NCBI RefSeq assembly: GCF_039645565.1
Contig: NZ_CP147914.1
Location: 1,857,573-1,921,572, forward strand
Direction: 5' to 3'
DNA length: 64,000 nucleotides
Origin: Sulfurimonas sp. HSL1-2
GTDB lineage: Bacteria > Campylobacterota > Campylobacteria > Campylobacterales > Sulfurimonadaceae
Part shown: positions 34,825 through 43,855 of the stretch, one piece after another
Numbering within the stretch: the first letter of the stretch is position 1
Layout: each line of letters starts with the position of its first letter
Position numbers and translations under genes: made by a program
Notes under the pieces: model-generated
Database searches by the model: none
What the model was told of the DNA's origin: nothing
The model's input: only the letters and a program-made list of their open reading frames with translations

Positions 34825-35992
34825 CGCCCTCTTCCTCGACCAGGAAGCGCTCTCGGCCCTCAGCATCCTCAAAGCCGGCATGCTCTCGCCGGTCACGGAG
34901 CTGATGAACGAAGCGCAGATGAAACAGGTCCTCTCGACAGGCCGCTTCAACGACACCACCTTCCCCTTTCCCTTCATTCTCGCCCCTGCGGGTAGCACTA
35001 ACGAGAAGATCCTCGCCGCCGCCAAGCCGGGAGAAACCCTCGATCTGATCGTCGACGGCGAACGCTCCGGGACCCTCGTTATCGGCGAAGTGTTTGAGAT
35101 CGATCCCAACGAGCGCGTCCGACATATCTACGGCACAGACAACCCCTCGCATCCCGGGGTCAGTTCCACCCTGAAACGCCTCGGCAGATTCGCCGTCAGC
35201 GGTACGCTGTCGCTGCTGAACGATCCCGTCGCGCCGATCCTGCAGAACATCGAAGAGGCCAAGCAGCGCATCAATGCCAAACATACGACGGCGATCATGA
35301 TGGCAGCCAACCCGCTGCACCGTGCCCATGAACGTCTCATCCGCCAGACCCTGGACAGCACCGACCTCGTCGTTATCTTCCTGCTCAAACCCTACAACCA
35401 GGCCGATCTCAGTTACGAGATCCGGGAACAGACGCTCACCTACTTCGTCGAGCACTACCTTCCCCGCAACCGGGTCGTCATCATCCCACTGGAGTACAGC
35501 TACATCTTCGCCGGCTACAACGAAGTGATCATCGACGCCATCGTCGCGAAGAACTTCGGCTGCGACCGGCTGATGATCGGGCAGAACCACGCCGGCGTCG
35601 GCATGTACTACGACCACAACAGCAACCAGTCCGTCAAGGACCGCATGCACGGCATCGATATCGAGGTCGCCATCGCCCGCGAGTACGTCTACTGCAACGA
35701 GTGCAAGACACTGGTGAGCACCCAGACCTGCCCGCACGGCAACCACCACCACATCTCCTACCACGCCGACTCCATTTTGGAGCTTGTCAAGACCGGTCTC
35801 ATGCCGCCGGCGGTGCTGATGCGCAAGGAGATCTCCGCCATCCTGCTCTGCCGCCTCTTCCCGGGCCGCATCAAGAACATCGAGAAGCTCTACTACGACA
35901 TCATGCCGGTCAACGGTCTGCTCGAGGAGCATACCGACCGCGACTTCTACATCAAACTGATGGAACTCTACCAGACGACATCGCTGACCTGA
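34802..35992 (+). CDS. sat: Sulfate adenylyltransferase (ATP sulfurylase), 396 aa
   Basis: PUA-like N-terminal domain (TTFPFPFILAPAGSTNEKIL) and catalytic domain with the HxGH-type motif in AANPLHRAHERLIRQ, PLEYSYIFAGYNEVI and GQNHAGVGMYYDHNSN. A zinc-binding segment is visible as YCNECKTLV with CPHGNHHHISYHA. The first motif reads NPLH rather than the common QxRNPxH. It makes APS from sulfate and ATP or, in sulfur oxidisers, runs in reverse. It overlaps the regulator gene by 23 nt, as in the Campylobacter gene order. Confidence 0.94.
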   Translation: MASSRKNSALFLDQEALSALSILKAGMLSPVTELMNEAQMKQVLSTGRFNDTTFPFPFILAPAGSTNEKILAAAKPGETLDLIVDGERSGTLVIGEVFEIDPNERVRHIYGTDNPSHPGVSSTLKRLGRFAVSGTLSLLNDPVAPILQNIEEAKQRINAKHTTAIMMAANPLHRAHERLIRQTLDSTDLVVIFLLKPYNQADLSYEIREQTLTYFVEHYLPRNRVVIIPLEYSYIFAGYNEVIIDAIVAKNFGCDRLMIGQNHAGVGMYYDHNSNQSVKDRMHGIDIEVAIAREYVYCNECKTLVSTQTCPHGNHHHISYHADSILELVKTGLMPPAVLMRKEISAILLCRLFPGRIKNIEKLYYDIMPVNGLLEEHTDRDFYIKLMELYQTTSLT

Positions 35993-36014
35993 GACGGTAT
36001 TGAAAGGACACTCT

Positions 36015-36533
36015 TTGAAACTCAACTGGATGTTTCTGACCGTAGGCTACAGCGGTCTCTCCCCCAAAGCCCCCGGCACAGTAGGTACCCTGGTCTCTTT
36101 GCCTGCAGGGATGGCCATTCTGCTCTTCCTCGGTCCGCAGACCCTCTTCCTGGCCACGATCCTCATTACGCTGATCGCCGTCAAAACGATTGACGCCCAC
36201 GAACAGGCCGGCAACCCCCATGACGACCAGCGCATCGTTATCGACGAACTGGCCGGAATGTGGCTGGCACTCGCCATTGCACCGGGGATGATGATCGCGC
36301 CGGAAGCCTTGACGCAGTGGGAAAACGGTTTTGCCATCCAGAGCCTGCTCGGCTTTGCCTTTTTCCGTCTCTATGACATTAAAAAACCGTCGATGATCGG
36401 CCGGATTGACCGTGAAGCAAAAGGGGGAATAGGGGTGATGGGCGACGACCTGCTCGCCGGCGTGCTCGCGGGGATCTCCGCGGCGATCGCCTGGCAGGTC
36501 ATCCTCAAAGCCATGGCGGCTTTTTCCGCTTAG
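36015..36533 (+). CDS. pgpA: Phosphatidylglycerophosphatase A, 172 aa
   Basis: Membrane protein with the PgpA motifs GYSGLSPKAPGTVGTLVSLP, RIVIDELAGMWLAL and FRLYDIKKPSMIGRIDR. It dephosphorylates phosphatidylglycerol phosphate in phospholipid synthesis. The TTG at 36015 is chosen because AAAGGA lies 6 nt upstream. Fourth gene of the ispDF-HP1021-sat-pgpA block. Its last codon overlaps the stop codon of the convergent small gene. Confidence 0.95.
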   Translation: MKLNWMFLTVGYSGLSPKAPGTVGTLVSLPAGMAILLFLGPQTLFLATILITLIAVKTIDAHEQAGNPHDDQRIVIDELAGMWLALAIAPGMMIAPEALTQWENGFAIQSLLGFAFFRLYDIKKPSMIGRIDREAKGGIGVMGDDLLAGVLAGISAAIAWQVILKAMAAFSA

Positions 36534-36667
36534 AAGAACTCCATCAGCAGGTGGGGTGACCACTCCGGGATATAGATCCCCGCATCTTCATAATAGGCCA
36601 TGTGGTGCGCAAAGGCGCTTGAGGCCAGCGCACCGGCGATACCGAATGCAATAATCAACTTTTTCAT
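36530..36667 (-). CDS. Small secreted protein, 45 aa
   Basis: MKKLIIAFGIAGALASSAFA is a clear signal peptide, leaving a mature peptide of about 25 residues (HHMAYYEDAGIYIPEWSPHL) rich in His, Tyr and acidic residues. AAAGGAA precedes the ATG. The stop codon overlaps the pgpA stop on the other strand. I do not recognise a family; a metal-binding periplasmic peptide is possible but unproven. Confidence 0.65.
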   Translation of the reverse strand: MKKLIIAFGIAGALASSAFAHHMAYYEDAGIYIPEWSPHLLMEFF

Positions 36668-36741
36668 GCTGTTTCCTTTGAATGAAATCAGCGAAATGAT
36701 ACGGGAAGTGTGTGAGCAGAGTGCGAGCGGCCGGAGGCCGT

Positions 36742-38037
36742 TCAGGAAGGATTCGGCGCCAGGGCTTCGGCAATAAGTTCGATGGGGTTTTTAAAGATCG
36801 TGTCGACGTCGGCCTGGTGCATGGAATTGTTGATCTGCATCCGGCAGGCCGAACACTCCGCGGAGACGACCTGCGCCCCGCTCGCCTTGATCATCGCGGC
36901 TTTGGGCTTGCCCGCCGCTTCGGCGAAGTGGTACTTCTCCGTCTGCATGGTCACCCCGCCGAAGCCGCAACAGGCATTGGGGTCGCTCATCTCTTTGATG
37001 GCGTAGCTCTGGCCGATCAGTTTGCGCGGCTCCTGGTAGACCCCCTGCATTTTGCGGGCATGGCAGGGGTCGTGGTAGGTGACGGTGAGGTCGCGGCGCC
37101 CCCTGGAAGCAAGCAGTTCCGAGAGGTGCGTCTTCTGCTCCAGCCACTCCGTCGCCATGTAGACCTTGTTTTTCAGCTTCTGCGCCCGCGCTTTCCACTC
37201 CGGCTGGTCGTGGAAAAAGTGCTCGTAGTCGATCTTGATCATCGCCGAACAGGTCGCTTCGGGGATGATGATCGCCTCGACCTCGTCGATGAAGCTCTCG
37301 AAGTACTCGATGTTCTTCTTCGCGTTGTGGTCTACCGTCGCGAAATCCCCCGTGAAATAGGCCGGGGCCCCGCAGCAGAGCTGCTTTTTGGGGATGAAGG
37401 CGTCGATCTCCAGCACTTCCAGGATCTCCATCAGCGATTTGCCGATGCCGGTGTAGTTGTAGTTGGCCAGACAGCCGATAAAGATGGCGACTTTGCGCTT
37501 ACCGCCGTTGTTTGTCATCTCCGGATAGCTGTTGAGGAAGGACTTTTTGCCCATGGAGGGCAGCAGGCGCTCTTTCTTGATCAGCGGCAGGGAGAAGCGC
37601 GGCTGCATGGAGGAGGTCTGCTCCTTGATCTTGAAGCCGCAGGTCTGGAAGGCGTACCCGGACTTCATGAAAAAGTCCATCAGGCGGCGGTGGCGCAGCA
37701 GGAAGAAGAAGGCCTTCTTGAACCAGGCGATGCCGAACTTGTCGGCGATATCGGCGCGCACCTGCTCGATGACCATGTCGGTGGGCAGGGATTTGGGGCA
37801 GACGTCGGTACAGTTCGTACAGAGGAAGCAGCTCTCGAAGATATCCTTGGCCGTCTTGTCCAGCTCCAGCTGGCCGCGCTCGTAGGCGCCGAGCAGGTCG
37901 ATGAAACCGCGGGGGCTCGTGACCTCGTCCGCATTGACGTTGTGGATCGTACAGACGGGGATACACTTCCCGCACTTGATGCACGCATCCGACGTGGCCG
38001 TAAAATTGAAAATCTCTTCCGAATACCGTTTAGTCAT
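36742..38037 (-). CDS. Fe-S oxidoreductase with two CCG domains (GlpC-like), 431 aa
   Basis: Two 4Fe-4S motifs at the N-terminus (CIKCGKCIPVC, CFLCTNCTDVCPK) and two CCG domains (LCCGAPAYFTGDFAT; CCGFGGVTM preceded by YHDPCHARKMQG), as in GlpC, LutA and heterodisulfide-reductase subunit B. It should pass electrons from a flavoprotein dehydrogenase to quinones, but no dehydrogenase is adjacent. Its place next to hemN matches the pair annotated glpC-hemN in H. pylori. The -10 box is six bases from the ATG, so the transcript may be leaderless. Confidence 0.88.
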   Translation of the reverse strand: MTKRYSEEIFNFTATSDACIKCGKCIPVCTIHNVNADEVTSPRGFIDLLGAYERGQLELDKTAKDIFESCFLCTNCTDVCPKSLPTDMVIEQVRADIADKFGIAWFKKAFFFLLRHRRLMDFFMKSGYAFQTCGFKIKEQTSSMQPRFSLPLIKKERLLPSMGKKSFLNSYPEMTNNGGKRKVAIFIGCLANYNYTGIGKSLMEILEVLEIDAFIPKKQLCCGAPAYFTGDFATVDHNAKKNIEYFESFIDEVEAIIIPEATCSAMIKIDYEHFFHDQPEWKARAQKLKNKVYMATEWLEQKTHLSELLASRGRRDLTVTYHDPCHARKMQGVYQEPRKLIGQSYAIKEMSDPNACCGFGGVTMQTEKYHFAEAAGKPKAAMIKASGAQVVSAECSACRMQINNSMHQADVDTIFKNPIELIAEALAPNPS

Positions 38038-38043
38038 GGCGCA

Positions 38044-38049
38044 ATTTTA
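38044..38049 (-). promoter_or_regulatory. -10 box six bases before the Fe-S protein start (leaderless)
   Basis: On the minus strand GCTAAAAT is followed by TGCGCC and then the ATG at 38037. There is no ribosome-binding site. Confidence 0.5.
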
Positions 38050-38094
38050 GCGAATGTTTTTCAATTCGTTTATATTTTTGATCATTAATACAAA

Positions 38095-39462
38095 TCAGAC
38101 AGTTTTCGAAAATGTCTTCTTGCTGCCGGCGTGTTTTTTCATATAGGCATCGAAAGCCATCGCGATATTGCGGATGAGCAGCGTGCCCGTCGGGGAGCAC
38201 TCGATCTTCTCCGGCGCGATCTCGAGCAGCTCCTCGTGGACCATCGGCTGCAACTCTTCGAGCGCATCGGCGAAATACTCGTCGAACTTCACGCCGAACT
38301 TCGCTTCAAAACGGGTGATGTCGAGTTTGAAGTTGCTCATCAGCTCCATGATGACGTGCTGGCGGATCAGGTCGTCAGCGCTGTGCGTAACCCCGCGCTC
38401 GAACGGCAGACGCCCCGCGTCGATGGCCGCTTCGTATGCCGCCATCTCCTTGAAATTCTGCGCGTAGTAGTCGACGCCCTCGCCGATGGAGGTGAGCCCG
38501 ACACCGACGAGGTCCGCACCGCCCTTGGTCGTATACCCCTGGAAGTTGCGGTGCAGCTCCCCCTTCTCTATCGCCTTGAAGAGCTCGTCCTCGGGCTTGG
38601 CGAAGTGGTCCATCCCGATCATCCGGTAGCCGTTGCTTTCCATAAAATCGATCGTCTGCTGCATGATGGAGAGCTTTTCCTCCGGTTTGGGCAGGGTCGT
38701 CTCGTCGATCTTGCGCATCGTCTTCTTGAGCCACGGTACATGGGCGTAGTTGAAGACCGCAAAGCGGTCCGGGTTCAGCGTCACGGCGAGTTTCAGCGTT
38801 TCCATGAAGGTCGCCAGCGTCTGGTGCGGCAGGCCGTAAATGAGGTCGACGTTGACGCTGACCATGTTGTATTTGCGCGCCAGGTCCATCGCCTTCTTTG
38901 TGATGTCGTAGGGCTGGACCCGGTGCACCGCTTCCTGGACCTTCTCGTTGAAGTCCTGGATGCCGAAACTCACCCGGTTGAACCCGGCATCGCTCATCAC
39001 CTTCATCTGCGCCTCGTCGATGTGGCGCGGGTCGATCTCGCAGCTCACCTCCGCGTCCGCGGCGAAGTTCGGGAAGTGGGCCTTGATGGCCGTAATGATC
39101 TCGTCGAGCTGTGCGGCGCTGAAGAAGGTCGGCGTCCCGCCCCCGAAGTGCAGCTGGATCACCTCCCGCGACGTATCGAGGTGCTGTGCGAGGATATCCA
39201 TCTCCCGCTTCAGGTAGTCGATATAGCGGATCTTTTTATCCTCCTTCGAGGTAAAGACGACGTTACAGCCGCAGAAGTAGCATGCGTTGCGGCAGAAAGG
39301 GAGATGGAAATAGAGCGAAAGGGGACGCTTCTTGTCCTGCCCTTTCAGCTTTTCGAGGTAGGTGTCGTAAGCAAAGTCGGTGCTGAATTCCAGTGCCGTC
39401 GGGTAGCTCGTATAGCGCGGCCCCGGTCTGGAATATTTGGTGAATTTTGCGAAATCAAGCAT
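38095..39462 (-). CDS. hemN: Oxygen-independent coproporphyrinogen III dehydrogenase, 455 aa
   Basis: Radical-SAM enzyme with the cluster motif CRNACYFCGCNVVF (CxxxCxxC plus the extra Cys typical of true HemN), N-terminal YSRPGPRYTSYPTALEF and GGGTPTFFSAAQLDEI. It converts coproporphyrinogen III to protoporphyrinogen IX in haem synthesis without oxygen. The ATG at 39462 has GGGA upstream; in-frame starts at 39474-39477 are also possible. A GGGCATAAT box is seen near 39495. Confidence 0.96.
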   Translation of the reverse strand: MLDFAKFTKYSRPGPRYTSYPTALEFSTDFAYDTYLEKLKGQDKKRPLSLYFHLPFCRNACYFCGCNVVFTSKEDKKIRYIDYLKREMDILAQHLDTSREVIQLHFGGGTPTFFSAAQLDEIITAIKAHFPNFAADAEVSCEIDPRHIDEAQMKVMSDAGFNRVSFGIQDFNEKVQEAVHRVQPYDITKKAMDLARKYNMVSVNVDLIYGLPHQTLATFMETLKLAVTLNPDRFAVFNYAHVPWLKKTMRKIDETTLPKPEEKLSIMQQTIDFMESNGYRMIGMDHFAKPEDELFKAIEKGELHRNFQGYTTKGGADLVGVGLTSIGEGVDYYAQNFKEMAAYEAAIDAGRLPFERGVTHSADDLIRQHVIMELMSNFKLDITRFEAKFGVKFDEYFADALEELQPMVHEELLEIAPEKIECSPTGTLLIRNIAMAFDAYMKKHAGSKKTFSKTV

Positions 39463-39499
39463 GCTCTGTCCCATCAAGGAAAATTAAGATGCTATTATG

Positions 39500-39518
39500 C
39501 CCGCAAGGGGCTTGCGGG
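39500..39518 (-). terminator. Hairpin downstream of the TonB-receptor operon
   Basis: CCCGCAAG-GGG-CTTGCGGG, a perfect 8-bp stem, 30 bases after the receptor stop codon. A second small stem GCGGC/GCCGC lies closer to the stop. Neither has a strong T-run. Confidence 0.45.
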
Positions 39519-39548
39519 GGGATAAAGCAGCGGCTTTTGCCGCCGCCA

Positions 39549-42500
39549 TCAGAAGGTTGCGCGTACCGAGAGGGAGTAGGAGCGGCCTGTTTTATACTTG
39601 AAGGTCGTCTGGCTTCCCTGCTCCCAGACCGTTTCGTCGTCGAGGAGGTTCTTGACCTTGAAGGTCAGGTCCAGCGTCGTATTGAGCGCATCGACCTCGA
39701 ACTTCTCGATCCAGGTGAAATCGAGCAGGTGCGGCGGGATCTCGTAATCGTCCAGCCCGAGGATAACGTCGCCGTTTTTCAGCGCGACGCGCATCAGACG
39801 GCGGGCCATCTTGTTGTACGAGAGGTTGACCGAACGCGTGTTCGGGTCGTCGTAGGTCAGCGAGAGGTTGAGCACCTGCGGTGAAAGCCCCTGCAGACCG
39901 CGGTCCTGGGTCACGAATTTCGCTTGCTGCTCCGGCGTCAGCTCCACCTTGGAGTAGATATAGGTGTAGTTCCCGCCGAAACTGACGTTCTCCAGCGACG
40001 AATCGATAAAATCGAGGTGCTTGTTCCAGCTCAGCTCGATCCCCGCCAGCTCCGCCGCCTTGGAGTTGTCGAAGGAGAAGCGCGGCAGGGTACCCGTCGT
40101 GAAGGCGCGGGTATCCTCGATCGGGTTGTCCATGTGCTTGTAGAACAGCGCCGCCGTCAGGGCGTCCGTCTCGTTCATATAGTATTCGTAGCGCGCATCG
40201 ATGCTCTGGATATCCGTCTCGATCAGGTCCGGGTTCCCCGCGACTTTCGCCAGGTAGAGCGGGTGCATGAACTCGGCATTGACGAACTCACGGAAGTCCG
40301 GGTAGATGAAGGTCTCCGAATAGGCCAGACGGAACTGGTTGCTGTCGTCGAGGCGGTAGGTCATCCCGAGGCTCGGGAGGACTTTGTTGAACTTCAGCGT
40401 ATTCGGCGTCAGTACGATGATGTTGTTATCGACCTGATACTGCTCCACCGTCTGGCGCAGATCCACGTAGCGTCCGCCGAAGGTGATATCCATCGCCTCC
40501 GTCGGTTTGATCATCCCTTTGACATAGTAGGCGTTGCGGTCGAGCTCCGCATTGTACTGGTCTCTGGGCAGTGAGGTCAGCGAGAAGTCCAGGTCCGAAC
40601 CGTCGCCGTAGTTGATAATGCCGTTGATCGGACCGGAGCTGACACCGAGGTCTTTGATGTTACTCTGCATCTGCAGGTCGACCCGGCGCCCTTCACGCTC
40701 TTTATGCTCGGTGACGATCCCGGCTTCGAGGTAGTCCTCGTCGCTGAGCATCGGCACCTGGGTGCGGTTCTTCGCATAGACGTTGTAAAGCTTATCGTCC
40801 GTCGTACGGTGGCTGTAGCTCAGCATGCTGTCCGGACGCGCAAAGACGTACGGCTGCGTCGAGAAGTACTGCTTGTAGTTGTAATAGACATCGTTGGGAA
40901 CGTATTCGCTCGCCTGGGCAAGCTCCGCACCGAAATCGAAGCGGTTGTCGACCCACAGCTTGTAGTCAAGGCCGCCGCTGAGCTGATCGATGTTGAGCTC
41001 GCGCTCCTGCCATTCGAAATAGTACTGGTGCTCTTTGGAGTTGTTCTCGCCGAACGTCCCGTTGACGTCACGGGTCTGGTCGAGCGTATTGAGCACGAAG
41101 AGTTTCGTATACTGCAGGTCCAGGTTGCGGAACTGGTACCCCAGGCTGATAATCCCGCCGTGCTGGATCGTCGTCTGCAGCATGTCGTTCGTCGCGGTGT
41201 TGTCCGGCGTCGGCGTCTGTACCCCGTCACGGGAGACGAGGTAGTCGTAGGACGTGTAGGTACGCAGGCTGGATTCGCCTTTGTAGCCGTAGGAGGCCAG
41301 CAGGCTCAGCTCGTGCTCATCGGCGATCGTATACTGTTTGCCGAACTCGACCTGCACTTCGCCGCCGTAAGGCACGGTCGTCGACTGTGCATTGACGTCA
41401 CGGCGCTGCAGCATGGAGCGCAACTCCGCGTCCGTATAGTTGAGTGTCGGCGGTGTCGATCCTACCGTCGGCAGGGATGCACTGTTAAAGGAGCCAGGGA
41501 AGGGGCGGAAACTGTGGTCATAGCCCGTCCAGTCCGAGGAAGCACCCTCATACGTGGTCGCATCCTTCCCGGCGCTGTCATGGGCATTGATCCCCAGCTT
41601 GATGCTGGCATGGTCCTCATCGACGTTCGACTTGGTCCGCACGTTGACGTAGCCGCCGCCGAACGCACCGGTGATGTCCGGGGTGAAGGTCTTCTGTACC
41701 TGCAGGCTCCCGATAACCATGCTGGGGAACATGTCCAGCGGGACCGTCCGTTTGATCGGGTTCGGTGAGGGCAGCGACATCCCGTTGAGCTCGGTGTTCG
41801 AGTAACGGTCACCCAGACCGCGGACATAGATGTACTTGCCGCCGATGATCGTAATCCCCGGGACACGTTTCAGGGCGCTCGCCGCGTTGGAGTCCCCCTG
41901 CTTCGACATCTGCGCCGAACCGATCACGTTCGCGATCGTTTCGCTGTTGCGGACCTCCGCCATGACGGCCGCGATACTCCCCTCGACCTGCGGCGCCAGG
42001 ACGACGAACTCTTCGAGTTCCATCGCCGCCGGGCTCAGCTCGACCGTGCGGCTGACCATCTCTTTGGGCAGGACCGTCACTTTGATGTTCTGCGAAGAGT
42101 AGCTGGTGTGGATGATCGAGAGCGTCTGGTTCCCCTCCGGCAGGTCGATCACGATATGACCGGCCGCATCCGAAACGGCGTTGACCTTCACGCCCGGCAC
42201 GAAGACACGGGCACCCGCAACCGGTTTCTCATCCTCGCCGGAGAGCAGTGTCAGCGCCACCGTACCGTTGACGCGCGCGACACTCTTCTTGGTGTCCGCT
42301 TCCGTGGCCAGGTCGGCCGGGGCTTCGACGTCCGCGAAGGAGAGCGTATTGTCCGTCTTGAGCGACAGGATGATCTGGGTCTGTTTGCCCGGCGCGATCA
42401 CGAAGTTCTTTTTGACGAAGGCCTGGGGCGTCCCGTTGTCCGTCGCCAGCAGCTGGAGCTGGTAGCGCCCTTCGGGCATTGCCGTGGTCAGGTAACCCTG

Positions 42501-42695
42501 CGCATCCGTCATCCATTCGGCGCCGAACATCTCCGACGCCGCAGCCTCGTTCTCCGTGTCGGAGAGCAGTTTGACGATGACGACCTGCTGCTCCGGAAGC
42601 GGTTTGCCGTCTTTGAGCACGTAGAGTGAAAGTTCCCCGCCCGCGGCGAAGAGGCTCATGGTCAGCCAGGTTACCAAAAAAAGTATACGCATCAT
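39549..42695 (-). CDS. Large TonB-dependent outer-membrane receptor, 1048 aa
   Basis: After the signal peptide (MMRILFLVTWLTMSLFAAGG) come two carboxypeptidase-regulatory-like beta domains (about residues 20-115 and 140-220), then a TonB plug (ALKRVPGITIIGGKYIYVRG, RYSNTELNGMSLPSPNPIKR, GGGYVNVRTKS) and a long beta-barrel ending in aromatic SLSVRATF. The first residues overlap the TPR gene stop. The last gene of an operon encoding its own energising complex. By promoter evidence it is probably induced by phosphate starvation, so a phosphorus-containing ligand is the leading guess; the ligand is not shown by sequence. Confidence 0.92.
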   Translation of the reverse strand: MMRILFLVTWLTMSLFAAGGELSLYVLKDGKPLPEQQVVIVKLLSDTENEAAASEMFGAEWMTDAQGYLTTAMPEGRYQLQLLATDNGTPQAFVKKNFVIAPGKQTQIILSLKTDNTLSFADVEAPADLATEADTKKSVARVNGTVALTLLSGEDEKPVAGARVFVPGVKVNAVSDAAGHIVIDLPEGNQTLSIIHTSYSSQNIKVTVLPKEMVSRTVELSPAAMELEEFVVLAPQVEGSIAAVMAEVRNSETIANVIGSAQMSKQGDSNAASALKRVPGITIIGGKYIYVRGLGDRYSNTELNGMSLPSPNPIKRTVPLDMFPSMVIGSLQVQKTFTPDITGAFGGGYVNVRTKSNVDEDHASIKLGINAHDSAGKDATTYEGASSDWTGYDHSFRPFPGSFNSASLPTVGSTPPTLNYTDAELRSMLQRRDVNAQSTTVPYGGEVQVEFGKQYTIADEHELSLLASYGYKGESSLRTYTSYDYLVSRDGVQTPTPDNTATNDMLQTTIQHGGIISLGYQFRNLDLQYTKLFVLNTLDQTRDVNGTFGENNSKEHQYYFEWQERELNIDQLSGGLDYKLWVDNRFDFGAELAQASEYVPNDVYYNYKQYFSTQPYVFARPDSMLSYSHRTTDDKLYNVYAKNRTQVPMLSDEDYLEAGIVTEHKEREGRRVDLQMQSNIKDLGVSSGPINGIINYGDGSDLDFSLTSLPRDQYNAELDRNAYYVKGMIKPTEAMDITFGGRYVDLRQTVEQYQVDNNIIVLTPNTLKFNKVLPSLGMTYRLDDSNQFRLAYSETFIYPDFREFVNAEFMHPLYLAKVAGNPDLIETDIQSIDARYEYYMNETDALTAALFYKHMDNPIEDTRAFTTGTLPRFSFDNSKAAELAGIELSWNKHLDFIDSSLENVSFGGNYTYIYSKVELTPEQQAKFVTQDRGLQGLSPQVLNLSLTYDDPNTRSVNLSYNKMARRLMRVALKNGDVILGLDDYEIPPHLLDFTWIEKFEVDALNTTLDLTFKVKNLLDDETVWEQGSQTTFKYKTGRSYSLSVRATF

Positions 42696-43843
42696 TGCTG
42701 GCACTCCCAAATATTATTTTTGCATTTTTCCATTTTCTTACGCAGTTCGACCGCCTTGGAAAAGAGGTCCGGCTGCGTCAGGGTCTCGAGCAGCGCTTCG
42801 GTCTGTTCGAACTCGCCTTCCATATAGTAGGCGTAGGCGAGGGCGTAACGCATGCTCTCCTCGTCCATCAGGCCGCTGCGCGCCATGGCCTGGCGGGTCG
42901 CGATGATACGCTCGAAATCCCCGTACTCCAGGAAGATCGCGATACGCTGCTTGTACTTCTCTTTCGTATCGAGCATCTGCGTGTTCTTGAGCAGCGCCAT
43001 GACGTAATCACGGGCGCGGCGGTACATCTCCGCCGATTCGTTGGTGTACTTCCCGTCCTCGATGGAGGCTTCGTTGAAGAGCTCCGCCGCGGCACCGATC
43101 ATCTCTTTGTCAAGGTAGAGGTGCGCGAGCATCACCGTCACCTTGGCGCTGCTCGGGTAGCGGAGGTTCGCCGTTTCACCCAGTTCGATCGCCTTGTCCG
43201 TCTGGCCGCTCTGGCGCAGGGCGTTGATGAAGTTGATCAGGATCGTCTCGTTCGCCTGCGCGTTTTTCAGATAAACCTGCGCATCTTCAAGCGCCGCCTG
43301 GTAAAGCCCCAGGGAGACAAGGTAGTAGAAGCGCTGTTTGTAGGCGTCCCAGTACTCAGGGAAACGGTTGTTCACATCGCGAAGCACGGCCATTGCCGCG
43401 TCCTGATCGCCTTCACGCCAGTAACACTCCGCCTTGAGACCGAAGAGTTTCGGGTTCTGGGCCATGAGGTCGGGTACCTTATCCAGCGCCGCGATACACC
43501 CTTTGTACTCTTTGAGCTTGAAGCTGTTCTGGGCGATATAGAGGTAGAGCGGTTTGGAAGCGTTCGTATCCTCATTCAGCTCGATGGACTTGTAGAAATC
43601 CGCATTGGCCTCTTTATAGAGGCTCTGCTTCGTTTCCACCAGACCCTTGAGCATGTAGTAGCGCGGCAGGTCGGTCTCGGTATCGTTGAGATCGACCATG
43701 TTGAGGGCATCGCTGGCGCGTTCGACGTGACCGTCGCGCAGCATCATCGCCCCCAGTTCGACATAATCGACATCATCGGTTTTGGCAGCCAGTGAGACGG
43801 AGAGAGCCCCGACCAATGCCATAACAATCAGTATCTGTTTCAT
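42692..43843 (-). CDS. TPR-repeat periplasmic protein of the TonB2-type cluster, 383 aa
   Basis: A signal peptide (KQILIVMALVGALSVSLAA) is followed by many helical TPR-like units (LPRYYMLKGLVETKQSLYKE; ECYWREGDQDAAMAVLRDV). In Vibrio a TPR protein follows tonB2 and helps the TonB2 system. GGAGGAG precedes the ATG. Genes on both sides are adjacent or overlapping, so it belongs to the same transcript as the receptor. It probably contacts TonB or the receptor in the periplasm. Confidence 0.87.
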   Translation of the reverse strand: MKQILIVMALVGALSVSLAAKTDDVDYVELGAMMLRDGHVERASDALNMVDLNDTETDLPRYYMLKGLVETKQSLYKEANADFYKSIELNEDTNASKPLYLYIAQNSFKLKEYKGCIAALDKVPDLMAQNPKLFGLKAECYWREGDQDAAMAVLRDVNNRFPEYWDAYKQRFYYLVSLGLYQAALEDAQVYLKNAQANETILINFINALRQSGQTDKAIELGETANLRYPSSAKVTVMLAHLYLDKEMIGAAAELFNEASIEDGKYTNESAEMYRRARDYVMALLKNTQMLDTKEKYKQRIAIFLEYGDFERIIATRQAMARSGLMDEESMRYALAYAYYMEGEFEQTEALLETLTQPDLFSKAVELRKKMEKCKNNIWECQQ

Positions 43844-43855
43844 CGGTTCTCCTCC

